NCBI RefSeq assembly: GCF_014489635.1
Contig: NZ_CP060828.1
Span: forward strand, 1,240,001 to 1,304,000
DNA: 64,000 nucleotides
Direction: 5' to 3'
Source of the DNA: Streptomyces roseirectus
Lineage (GTDB): Bacteria > Actinomycetota > Actinomycetes > Streptomycetales > Streptomycetaceae
Shown here: piece by piece, positions 1 to 7,406 of the stretch
Position numbering within the stretch: position 1 is the first letter of the stretch
Layout: every line of letters begins with the position of its first letter
The notes under the pieces: model-generated
Seen by the model: only the letters and a program-made list of their open reading frames with translations
Databases searched by the model: none
What the model was told of the DNA's origin: nothing
Translations under genes and position numbers: made by a program

Positions 1-26
1 AGTGAACGAAGCCAGGCAATGGAGGG

Positions 27-1247
27 TTACGTCGTGACAGGGCTGCTCACGGCCCGATAGACGTCCAGGATGCCCCGGCTCCACAGGTCGACGGTGAAGT
101 GCTGGGCAACCTGGTCGAGGCAGGAGCGACGGTAGCGGTCGCGGCCTGCGGTCAGGACGTCCAGCAGCCCGCAGGCGAGGGAGATGGGTTCGCGGGCGGG
201 GACGAGGGCGCCGCAGCGGCCGTCGACGACGCTCCAGGCGAGGCCGCCAACGCGGGTGGCGACGACGGGTGTCGCACAGGCCATGGACTCGATGGCGACC
301 AGACCGAACGGCTCGTAGTGGGAGGGGACGGCGGTGACGTCGGCCGCACTGTAGTAGAGAGGGGTGAGTTCGTGGGATACGGATCCGCGGAACTCGGTAC
401 GGTCTCCGAAGCCGAGCTGCGCGGCGAGGTCACGCACAACCTGTGTCTCGTGCGCCGTGCCGCCCACGACGACGAGCCGGGCGTGGGGAAGAACCACGGA
501 TACCCTCGCGAACGCCTTGACCAGGTCGAGGCAGCCCTTGCGGGCCTCAAGCCGCCCGACGAACAGCACAAGCGGTACACCGAGTGGCAGCCCGAGCCGC
601 TCGCGGGCCGCTGTCTGGTCGAAGGGCCGCAGCACCGCCGTATCCACTCCTGGCGGAACGAGGTGGACAGCTTCTGCCGGAGTACCGAGCAGGTGCTGCA
701 TGTCGGCTGCCTCGGCTGGGCAGTTGGCGACGACGGCCGCCGCTTCACGGCCGATGCGGCACTCCTGCTGATGCCGTTCGTCGAACAGCTCCGGTGAGGT
801 CGTGACCGGCTGGTGAGTGTCGAGGCTCTGCCGTCGGACGGCGCCGATGGAGTGGTGGCTGTGGACGACCGGCAGTCCATGCCGGGCCGCGAGGCCGAGT
901 GCGGCGACGCCGGAGAACCAGTAATGGCTGTGGACGACGTCGTACCCGCCGCGCTGTTCGCAGAGGTCGTCGACGCCACGGGAGAAGGCGTCCAGGACCG
1001 AGCCGAACCGGTCGCGGGGCATCGGCGCTCTCGGCCCTGCCTCGACCCGGACCACCTGGGCCCCTTCCGCGATCGGCTGCCAGGCGGGGAAGTCCGGCGC
1101 GTCCGCGCGGGTCGCGACGTCGACGTGGCAGCCCGAGGCGGCCAGACGGGTGGCCAACTGACGCACGTAGACGTTCTGGCCGCCGTGGAAGTTCGAGCCG
1201 GGCAGAGCGAGCGGATCGGCGTGGTCGGAGATCATGAGGACGCGCAT
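27..1247 (-). CDS. GT4-family glycosyltransferase
   Basis: Predicted cytoplasmic retaining glycosyltransferase of the GT4 (GT-B fold) family, 406 aa, the usual length. The N-terminal acceptor domain carries HGGQNVYVRQLA near residues 21-32, as in sucrose-phosphate-synthase/MshA-like enzymes. The C-terminal nucleotide-sugar domain has the EX7E signature (EPFGLVAIE, about residues 312-320) followed by GGLAWSV. The ATG at 1247 is preferred because the protein begins there with the canonical MRVLMISDHADP strand; the open frame runs further upstream but has no family character. It is the last gene of a coupled operon and overlaps the phosphatase gene by 16 nt. The sugar donor and acceptor cannot be read from the sequence. 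Confidence 0.85.
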   Translation of the reverse strand: MRVLMISDHADPLALPGSNFHGGQNVYVRQLATRLAASGCHVDVATRADAPDFPAWQPIAEGAQVVRVEAGPRAPMPRDRFGSVLDAFSRGVDDLCEQRGGYDVVHSHYWFSGVAALGLAARHGLPVVHSHHSIGAVRRQSLDTHQPVTTSPELFDERHQQECRIGREAAAVVANCPAEAADMQHLLGTPAEAVHLVPPGVDTAVLRPFDQTAARERLGLPLGVPLVLFVGRLEARKGCLDLVKAFARVSVVLPHARLVVVGGTAHETQVVRDLAAQLGFGDRTEFRGSVSHELTPLYYSAADVTAVPSHYEPFGLVAIESMACATPVVATRVGGLAWSVVDGRCGALVPAREPISLACGLLDVLTAGRDRYRRSCLDQVAQHFTVDLWSRGILDVYRAVSSPVTT

Positions 1248-1906
1248 GGGAGCGTGCCGTTCTGTACGAGGTGAGCGGTGTCGTTGTGGGTCTGGAGGTC
1301 CCAGCGCAGCCCCAGTTCGGGCTGGTACTGGTCCCAGGGCTGTTCGCGCCAGCGGGTCAGGGAGGCGTTGTCGACGGTGACGCCGAGCGGCCCCGGCCAC
1401 CCCATCGGCAGGTCGAGGAAGAAGTGGTGGGCGGCGTTGACGGTCTCGCCATGACAGACGGCGAGGACGCGCTCACCCCGGTGACGGCGGGTGAGTTCCC
1501 GCAAGGCCTGTCCGGTGCGCTCGACGAACGCCGTCCACGACTCGGCGCCGTCGGCGAGCGGGCGGTGCGGCAGATGGGCCGGGATCACGCCGAGTCCCTG
1601 GTGCAGCTGGTATCGGGGGACGCCGTCCGCACTGCCGAGGTCCTGCTCGCGCAGCCCCTCCTCGATCCGCACGGGCAGTCCCAGCGCGTGGCCGGCGGCG
1701 ACGGCGGTCTCCCGGGCCCGGCGGCGCGGACTCGCGTACAGGACGTCGGCGTGCTCTTCGGCGGCCAGCCGGGCGGCGAGACGCTCGGCCTGTTCCCAGC
1801 CCACCGGGGTCAGCCCCCGGCAGCCGAGCGGGCCGCCCACGATGTCCTCCACGTTGCACCACGCCTGCGCGTGCCGGATCAGCAACAGTTCGGTCGGACC
1901 GGTCAT
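1232..1906 (-). CDS. histidine phosphatase family protein
   Basis: Phosphoglycerate-mutase-like histidine phosphatase, 224 aa. The N-terminal LLIRHAQAWCN holds the phospho-accepting His in the variant RHA, not RHG. SPRRRARETA supplies the second Arg, REQDLG the acid, and VCHGETVN the second catalytic His (about residue 157). The ATG overlaps the stop of the upstream MFS gene in an ATGA arrangement, and the 3' end overlaps the glycosyltransferase start, so all three are probably translated as a coupled unit. Next to a glycosyltransferase, a sugar-phosphate or phospho-metabolite substrate is plausible, but this is inference. Confidence 0.85.
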   Translation of the reverse strand: MTGPTELLLIRHAQAWCNVEDIVGGPLGCRGLTPVGWEQAERLAARLAAEEHADVLYASPRRRARETAVAAGHALGLPVRIEEGLREQDLGSADGVPRYQLHQGLGVIPAHLPHRPLADGAESWTAFVERTGQALRELTRRHRGERVLAVCHGETVNAAHHFFLDLPMGWPGPLGVTVDNASLTRWREQPWDQYQPELGLRWDLQTHNDTAHLVQNGTLPCASS

Positions 1907-3069
1907 GCCGCCCACACCCCCCTGCGCCGCACGACCGACGTTCCGCATCCGGCCACCAGCAAGACGGCCATGCAGACCAGCAGGACGGGAACGGCGGTGA
2001 GTGCGTGGCCCAAGCCGATCCGGTCCGCCGCCGTCCCGATCACCAGGGGCGCCACCAACGCGGCCAGCCCCACCAGCACATGCACCCTCGCCACGGACCG
2101 AGCGCCCGAGGCACGGCTCACCCCGACCGCCGCGGACAGACCCAGGGGAAAGAACCGGGAGATGCCGAAGCCCGCGAGCGCGAGACCGGCGAGCGCGACA
2201 CCGGGTTCGGCGACGAGCCAGAAGACGCAGAACCCGGTGCAAGCCAGCACGACCGAACGCATCAGCGCCTGGACGTCGCCCCGCTGCGAGGTCCGCATCC
2301 CTTCGAGCCGTCCGCACAACTCCCCGGCGTAGTAGGCCACCAGAACCAGTCCCGCCGGCTTCATGAGCGCCGGGGAGAAGTAGACGACGGTGATCTCCAC
2401 CCCCACCCCGACCGCCACCGCACCGGCGACCAGAGCAAACCGCCTGCCCAGCGGAGCCCGGCGGTCGCCGTCCGGCACAGCGGCCCTCTCCCCGCTTTGT
2501 TCATCGCGGGGCACCAGCGTGGTGAGTCCCAGGAACAACAGTGCCACCGCGCACCACACGAACCTCCATCCCCCGGAGACGTCCGACACGGCGAGCAGGG
2601 AGGCGGGTACCAGCAGCGAGGCCACACTCGCGCACAGGGTCCCGGCCACCATCGACCGTGCGCGTTGCGCCGGTTGCTGCCCCGTCAGCAGGGCCAGACC
2701 TCCCGTCTGGACGAACGTCGAGGTCAACCCCACACACAGGGTGGCCGACAGGAGGACCGAAGGTCCCGGTGCCAGGGAGAACAGCACGGCGCTTCCCGCC
2801 ACAGCCACCATTCCGGCGCGCAGGACGGTCCGCTGCGGCAGATGTGCGGCATACCGGTCGTACACGAGCCCTGCGACGATCATCGACGCGGCGACGAGGG
2901 AAGCATGTGCGCTCACGGCGGTGTGGGACAGCTCCCAGGGGTCCTGTACCTGCGCGAGTGTGGGACTGATGGCAGAAAGACACGCACCGTAGCCGAACTG
3001 GCTTCCACACAGAGATCTTATAGGCGTTTTTTCAAGCGGAAAGCGCCGAATAGCGCAATTAACCCTCAC
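1903..3069 (-). CDS. MFS transporter
   Basis: Major-facilitator-type membrane protein, 388 aa, with about 11-12 hydrophobic segments and the cytoplasmic-loop pattern YDRYAAHLPQR after TM2. Substrate unknown. The start at 3069 is a GTG and TM1 begins within about 15 residues, so the N-terminus is very short. The first ~30 codons (MRVNCAIRRFPLEK...) are much richer in A/T-ending codons than the rest, so the true start is uncertain and the 5' end may have been altered. It is first gene of a three-gene coupled operon with a phosphatase and a glycosyltransferase; export of a glycosylated product is one possible role. Confidence 0.75.
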   Translation of the reverse strand: MRVNCAIRRFPLEKTPIRSLCGSQFGYGACLSAISPTLAQVQDPWELSHTAVSAHASLVAASMIVAGLVYDRYAAHLPQRTVLRAGMVAVAGSAVLFSLAPGPSVLLSATLCVGLTSTFVQTGGLALLTGQQPAQRARSMVAGTLCASVASLLVPASLLAVSDVSGGWRFVWCAVALLFLGLTTLVPRDEQSGERAAVPDGDRRAPLGRRFALVAGAVAVGVGVEITVVYFSPALMKPAGLVLVAYYAGELCGRLEGMRTSQRGDVQALMRSVVLACTGFCVFWLVAEPGVALAGLALAGFGISRFFPLGLSAAVGVSRASGARSVARVHVLVGLAALVAPLVIGTAADRIGLGHALTAVPVLLVCMAVLLVAGCGTSVVRRRGVWAA

Positions 3070-3199
3070 CCTTGATAACGTAGCGTAATGGTCGCTATTT
3101 TTTGTTCAACCGCCGGGCCTTCCACGCGATTTCATCCGTTCGTGTAACCCTCCTTGACGGGCTCTCGTGAGACATTGAGAACAACCGACTCTTCTGTTG
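3070..3199. promoter_or_regulatory. AT-richer leader with inverted repeat
   Basis: This stretch upstream of the MFS operon is clearly lower in GC than its surroundings. It holds an inverted repeat TAGCG-N7-CGCTA at 3081-3097 followed by a T-run, just upstream of the minus-strand start. An operator or promoter for the operon is the simplest reading. No confident -10/-35 pair was identified. Confidence 0.35.
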
Positions 3200-3484
3200 T
3201 TATGACTCTGCTGGCGATAACTGAGCGAGGTCCGTCCGTGACATGCGGACGGCCGCGCGGGTTTTTCGAGTGAGATCAATGGCATCTCCCACCAACATCT
3301 CGACGATTTGACCGAAGAGTTGGCCGAGCCGTGGCGTGCTCCGCGCGAAGCAGAGCTGCATGAGCGGCGCGGCCACGAGCTCGTTGAGCACGTCGCCTGC
3401 CTGCGGAAGCTCCGCTGCTTTGACCAGGCACTGCTCACGCTGGTCCACCTGCGCAAGAACGATACGTTCGCCCAGGTCACTCAT
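3200..3484 (-). CDS. hypothetical protein
   Basis: Possible 94-aa protein starting MSDLGERIVLAQVDQREQCL, with mostly G/C third positions over its first two thirds. No family recognised. It lies directly behind the decayed ISAs1 transposase and contains a TTA leucine codon (3218-3220 on the plus strand), so it may be bldA-dependent, foreign, or a fragment. A GTG at 3502 would add six residues. A competing plus-strand frame from 3308 also looks protein-like for about 80 residues, so strand assignment is not certain. Confidence 0.35.
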   Translation of the reverse strand: MSDLGERIVLAQVDQREQCLVKAAELPQAGDVLNELVAAPLMQLCFARSTPRLGQLFGQIVEMLVGDAIDLTRKTRAAVRMSRTDLAQLSPAES

Positions 3485-3505
3485 TTCGAGCTTCACGCCC
3501 ACAGA

Positions 3506-4127
3506 TCATCGGCGTCGGGTGGGCAGCCTCCACACAGCCTCATTTTCACGGCTGCGCCGACGTCTGGTGTGCCGGATACAAAGACTCGTCGGTCTCCTCA
3601 CCCGCGTCGAGCCGGGCCAGTACCAGGCCGCGGACGTGGTCGCAAGGCAAGCGGCGAGCAGGTGGATCTTCCGGCCCTCGGCCCTAGCCGCCCCGCGCAG
3701 GCTCTTGCCGTCGATCGCCAAACCACGCAGCCGACCGCTGGTGCAACCGCGTCGGTCGGCCAGTCAGCAGCCCACCGCCCGGTCCAGCCCATCGCCGTCG
3801 ATGCGGCCCAGCAGTCGCCGAACAGTTGTTTCCGCACACAGACACCGCTTCGGGCACAGCGGATCGGGCCGTACGCCCAGACACTCCAGGACCGCGGACG
3901 GGGCATCGACGATCCGCTCGCCGCCCGCCGGCAGGGAGATTGCTCCGGCCAGTGCCGCGCACGCGATCAGCTCAAGCGCTACGACCCAGAGCGTGCCGCA
4001 CACCGCGCGGGTCGGGCACCTCGGCCAATCGCTCCAGCAGGTCCGGCACCTCCTCGGGCACGACCGCACGATGCTCGTGGAGTTGGTCAAAGACAGGCGG
4101 AATCGCCAATAATGCGTCGACAGGCAC
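3506..4127 (-). pseudogene. ISAs1-family transposase remnant
   Basis: N-terminal part of an ISAs1-family DDE transposase. The pieces are VPVDALLAIPPVFDQLHEHR (GTG at 4127), LLERLAEVPDPRGVRHAL, then in a second frame VVALELIACAALAGAISLPA and VLECLGVRPDPL...TVRRLLGRIDGDGLDRAV, then in a third frame LAIDGKSLRGAARAEGRKIHLLAAC. Homology fades near 3541. At least two to three frameshifts separate these blocks and the catalytic C-terminal half is gone, so it cannot be active. No terminal inverted repeats were recognised. It marks past insertion at this locus. Confidence 0.8.
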
Positions 4128-4263
4128 ATTCCTCGAACTACACCGGGCTCGCAGATCATCACGAATCGGACGTCGAGTGACTACGCCGAAGCCCTGACCC
4201 GCACGTGAGCCGGCACTCAGGTTCGCTGCCGACCAATTCCCCGGCGCATTTCCTAAAAGGTCC

Positions 4264-4920
4264 TCATCCCGAACCTGCTGACGCATCCCCCGGAACCTTC
4301 CGAACAGACCGCGCATCTCTGACGAGAGCCACCAGTTGCCTGGAGCGCCCCGCCCCGATACGCAACTCCTTGCGCAGCGTCTCCGCGGAGATCGGACGCT
4401 GGTGAACCTCTCGGTGCCGGACATCAAGTATCCGTGCCTGGCCCAGCAGTGAATCAGCGTCTTCTTCTCCGTACTCCACCTCTGCTTCGCTCCCCGCCCG
4501 CTCCGAACCATGGACGAGGAGTTCCACCGAGAACAGCAGCGCGGCGGGAGGCCACCCCGCAACCAGCACCGGCTGCCATTCCAGGGCCGGCGCCGCCGCG
4601 ATGTTCGCCGCCAGCGAGACCACGATGCCCAGCAGGAAAGCCGACCACACCGTCCCCCGAGCCCGCCGGGTGGTGTCCGCACGGGGCTTCAGCAACCCGG
4701 CGGTGGCCAGCAACAACAGCCCGTCGACCGACAATGGCCACAACGACGCGCTGACCTTGTCCGCACCTCCCTGGAGAGCGAACTCCCGCTGGTGAACGTA
4801 CGAGGCGTACGCGGCGACCCCGGCCACCACGAGGGCGCACAGCGGCCGGACCCACGCATCGACCCGGAAGCCGCGCTTCCCAAAGACCGCCCTTTTCGCC
4901 GGTGCCCTCACCGCTTCCAC
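4264..4920 (-). CDS. DUF2637 membrane protein, copy 1
   Basis: Member of the DUF2637 family found on actinomycete integrative/conjugative elements and in their genomic remnants; molecular role not established. It has about four hydrophobic segments (LCALVVAGVAAYASYV, SLWPLSVDGLLLLATAGLL, WSAFLLGIVVSLAANIAAAP, PVLVAGWPPAALLFSVELLV). A polar C-terminal tail RPISAETLRKELRIGAGRSRQL resembles a helix-turn-helix. It is closely similar to the gene at 5399-6034. The start is uncertain: GTG 4920 gives a length like copy 2, ATG 5025 suits the distance to the upstream 5112-5150 module, and an N-terminal frameshift from ATG 5038 is possible. Confidence 0.65.
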   Translation of the reverse strand: MEAVRAPAKRAVFGKRGFRVDAWVRPLCALVVAGVAAYASYVHQREFALQGGADKVSASLWPLSVDGLLLLATAGLLKPRADTTRRARGTVWSAFLLGIVVSLAANIAAAPALEWQPVLVAGWPPAALLFSVELLVHGSERAGSEAEVEYGEEDADSLLGQARILDVRHREVHQRPISAETLRKELRIGAGRSRQLVALVRDARSVRKVPGDASAGSG

Positions 4921-5111
4921 CGCCCGGCGACCGGCCGCGTGGGTGCCCAACGCTCGTGTGCATACCCGCCGACTCCCAAGTACCGGCAAGCCGATCGGGA
5001 GAACACAGCGACATGGGAAGAGCATCCGGCCCGTCCATGAGCCCAGGTCAAACCCCCGATGCGGAACCGCCCGAGCCGTGCAGCCGGAACGGCTGATCCC
5101 ACCCGGCCCGT

Positions 5112-5150
5112 TGCACATTTATTGCACAACAGGCCGGGAACTCCCGGGAA
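5112..5150 (-). promoter_or_regulatory. conserved upstream module, DUF2637 copy 1
   Basis: Two TGCAC direct repeats 11 bp apart (5112-5116, 5123-5127) are followed 24 bp from the first by GGGAACTCCCGGGAA (5136-5150). The identical 15-mer at the identical spacing precedes DUF2637 copy 2 (6114-6152). Duplication with the gene plus conservation suggests a shared operator or promoter. The rest of 5151-5398 shows nothing I can support. Confidence 0.5.
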
Positions 5151-5398
5151 ATCGAGGGAACTGGCGGGAAGTCCTCCGCCACCGCCGACGCCGCTTCCCC
5201 GGTCAGCGGACGTGCAGCTCAGCCCCAGGCCGTCACCGGCACGAACGAACTGTCCTGGCGGAACAGCTAGAAGGCAACAGGTACCTCTCCCCCAACGCGA
5301 AGCGCGTCCTGGTCGGCTACCTCACTTCTACTCTCCTTACACCCTTGGCCGAGCAGGTCGTCCCGTCCCTCGCCGCGCCTCGTATCACCGATGGAAGG

Positions 5399-6034
5399 TC
5401 AATCAGCGCCACCACCGTTGAGACTGCCCCTGACAACCGCGGCCAACTGCCTGGAGCGATGAGCCCCCACACGCAGTTCCTTCCGGAGGGTCTCGGCCGA
5501 AACCGGCCGCTGATGGAGTTCCCGGTGACGGGAATCGAGCATCCGCGCCTGCGCCAGCAACGGATCGCCGTCTTCCGGAGGAGGATCGGCAGTCTCCTCT
5601 TTCTCCTCCTGGTCCACCGGACCGGGACGATGCACCAGAAGCTCGACCGACAGCAGCAACGCGACCGGGGGCCAGCCCGCCACCAGGACCGGTTTCCATT
5701 CCAACGCCGGAGCGGCTGCGACGTTCGCCGCGAGCGAGACCACGATCCCCAGGAGGAAAGCCGACCAGATCGCCGCCCGCGCCCGACGGACACGAGTCTG
5801 AGCGGGCCTGAGCAGGCCGACCGCGGCCAGCAGGAGAAGCCCGTCCACGGACAGCGGCCACAACGAGGCACTGACCCGGTCCGCCCCGCCCTGCAACGCG
5901 AACTCGCGCTGATGGACGTACGAGGCGTACGCGGCGACTCCGGCAACCACGAGAGCGCACGCCGTACGGACCCAGCCGTCCAGATTCTCCATCCGGCGCT
6001 GGAGATCGGGACGGCCGTTCACAGGGTCACTCAT
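5399..6034 (-). CDS. DUF2637 membrane protein, copy 2
   Basis: Intact 211-aa DUF2637 protein. Its N-terminus is short and polar (MSDPVNGRPDLQRRMENLDG), followed by four predicted transmembrane segments with the family blocks YASYVHQREFALQGGADRVS and PALEWKPVLVAGWPPVALLL. An acidic linker (DQEEKEETADPPPEDGDP) leads to the HTH-like tail RPVSAETLRKELRVGAHRSRQL. Start ATG 6034 is chosen because the longer frame runs through the upstream repeat module. It lies in tandem between copy 1 and the decayed copy 3. No integrase, replication or transfer gene accompanies them, so these look like orphaned element genes. Confidence 0.75.
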   Translation of the reverse strand: MSDPVNGRPDLQRRMENLDGWVRTACALVVAGVAAYASYVHQREFALQGGADRVSASLWPLSVDGLLLLAAVGLLRPAQTRVRRARAAIWSAFLLGIVVSLAANVAAAPALEWKPVLVAGWPPVALLLSVELLVHRPGPVDQEEKEETADPPPEDGDPLLAQARMLDSRHRELHQRPVSAETLRKELRVGAHRSRQLAAVVRGSLNGGGAD

Positions 6035-6113
6035 CGTGACCACCGCCCCGTTCGCCGCCCGGCCCAGAGGGCTCAGGGGCGGTCCCGACCGGGGCTCCAA
6101 GATCCGTTCCCAG

Positions 6114-6152
6114 TGCACAATCAGTGCATATTTTCTGGGGAACTCCCGGGAA
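6114..6152 (-). promoter_or_regulatory. conserved upstream module, DUF2637 copy 2
   Basis: TGCAC at 6114 and TGCAT at 6125 (11-bp spacing), then GGGAACTCCCGGGAA at 6138-6152, starting 24 bp from the first repeat. Order and spacing match the module upstream of copy 1. It begins 80 nt upstream of the ATG at 6034. A second short shared block (AGCCCAGGTCA) lies at about 6210 and 5041. Confidence 0.5.
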
Positions 6153-6231
6153 CTCGCAGGTAGAAGCGGGATGCCCTCCGGGGCGGAAACGAGCCCCGAC
6201 CGGTACATAAGCCCAGGTCAGAGCCATAAAA

Positions 6232-6263
6232 GCAGACGAGCCGGGCCGTACGCCGGGTTCTGC
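6232..6263 (-). ncRNA. possible rnpB 3'-end remnant
   Basis: Read on the minus strand this is GCAGAACCCGGCGTACGGCC followed by CGGCTCGTCTGC. It closely resembles the 3' terminus of bacterial RNase P RNA as I recall it (ACAGAACCCGGC..AC.G.CCG.CTCGTC). Only the last ~32 nt are present and the rest of the gene is not adjacent. If real, it could be an attachment-site duplicate or a recombination relic. Chance similarity is possible. Confidence 0.35.
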
Positions 6264-6324
6264 TTCCTCCGCATGTTCAATCCCCAGGACGGCCGTTGCG
6301 CCCCGCCCGCACCAAGGCCATCAG

Positions 6325-6680
6325 TTACCGCGCCCCTCCCGCCCCGACCCTCGATTCCTCGCACAGCGACTCAGCAGACACCGGCCGCTGATACAACTCC
6401 CAGTGATGGGCGTCCACTTGCCGAGCACGCGCCAGAAGCGGATCAACGAGGTCGCTGTCGTCCACGGACGATTCCGCCTCACCGTCATCCCGTGTCATCA
6501 CCAGTCCGGCACCCCAGAAATTCCACCGCCAACAGCAACGCCACCGGAGGCCGGTCACCAGCACTGGCTTCCACGCCAACATTGGAACGGCAGCCACATT
6601 CGCCGCCGGCGACACCGCGATCCCGAGGAAGAACGAGGAAGAACACCACCCTCACCACGTACCGGGCACGACGAACCGCG
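6325..6680 (-). pseudogene. DUF2637 protein, copy 3, decayed
   Basis: Third DUF2637 paralogue, truncated at the N-terminus and frameshifted. One frame gives RRARYVVRVVFFLV and RPPVALLLAVEFLG. The other gives SPAANVAAVPMLAWKPVLV and LLARARQVDAHHWELYQRPV followed by SAESLCEESRVGAGGAR. Spliced together these follow copies 1 and 2 from the third membrane segment to the C-terminus. The first two membrane segments are missing. Confidence 0.7.
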
Positions 6681-6853
6681 CACCATCGTCCACCTCGCAC
6701 TCGCCCCGTCCGAAGACAGCAACGGAAGCGTCATCACCGTGACGACGGCCGCCGCCCGGCGCGGCATCCCGCCGCGCCGACGCGGCGCGACGCGGGACGT
6801 CACGGAGGCCGTCGCGTCCCCGCCCCGGACCAGGCGCCCGGCGTGAACGGCGG

Positions 6854-7339
6854 CTACAGCACCTGAACGGAGTTCTCGAACCAGGTCGGGCCGTCCGACT
6901 GGGCCTGCTTGACGCGGGCGACGGCGAAGTCCGGGAGCCCGGCGGGGAGTTCGTCCACCGGGAACCAGCCGACCTCAAGGGACTCGTCGTCGTTGACCCG
7001 CGCCTCGCCGCCGGTCGCCCGGCAGCGGATCGTGATGTCCATGAACTGGACGGTGTCGCCGTTGGGGTAGGTGTGCTCCTCCAACGCCTGGACGAGGACG
7101 ACGCGTTCGGCGACGCAGTGCACGGCCGTCTCCTCGTAGACCTCGCGCACCGCGCACACGGCGGGCTGCTCGCCCGGGTCGGGGATACCGCCGATCACCG
7201 ACCACTCGCCGGTGTCCGAGCGGCGTCCGAGGAGCACCCTGCCCTCGTCGTCGAAGACGACGGCGGTGACCCCGGGGAGCCAGAGGAGTTGGTGGCCGGC
7301 GGAGGCCCGGATCGTGCGGATGAACTCAGGAGTTGCCAT
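6854..7339 (-). CDS. Nudix hydrolase
   Basis: Cytoplasmic Nudix pyrophosphohydrolase, 161 aa. The Nudix box is GGIPDPGEQPAVCAVREVYEET (about residues 49-70), with the metal-binding REVYEE intact. Substrate not predictable; a nucleoside diphosphate derivative is usual. It starts MATPEFIRTIRASAGHQLLW with a trailing domain that is complete for the family. It ends the DUF2637 patch and is the first gene of the stable block. It is transcribed toward that patch, 67 nt from the 3' end of lnt. Confidence 0.9.
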   Translation of the reverse strand: MATPEFIRTIRASAGHQLLWLPGVTAVVFDDEGRVLLGRRSDTGEWSVIGGIPDPGEQPAVCAVREVYEETAVHCVAERVVLVQALEEHTYPNGDTVQFMDITIRCRATGGEARVNDDESLEVGWFPVDELPAGLPDFAVARVKQAQSDGPTWFENSVQVL

Positions 7340-7406
7340 GCTCCGACCCTAACCGGCCGATCTTGGCGGACCGGCCGGTGTCGGGAGGCGTACGCCAGGT
7401 GTACGG

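Noticed and set aside
3308..4180. Plus-strand 290-codon frame over the IS remnant
   Set aside because: The first ~80 codons look protein-like, but the rest is antisense to clear ISAs1 transposase blocks; the minus-strand reading is preferred, with low confidence for the small gene at 3200-3484.
6270..6290. tRNA T-loop-like GTTCAATCC
   Set aside because: Flanking bases do not pair as a T arm and no other tRNA arm is present.
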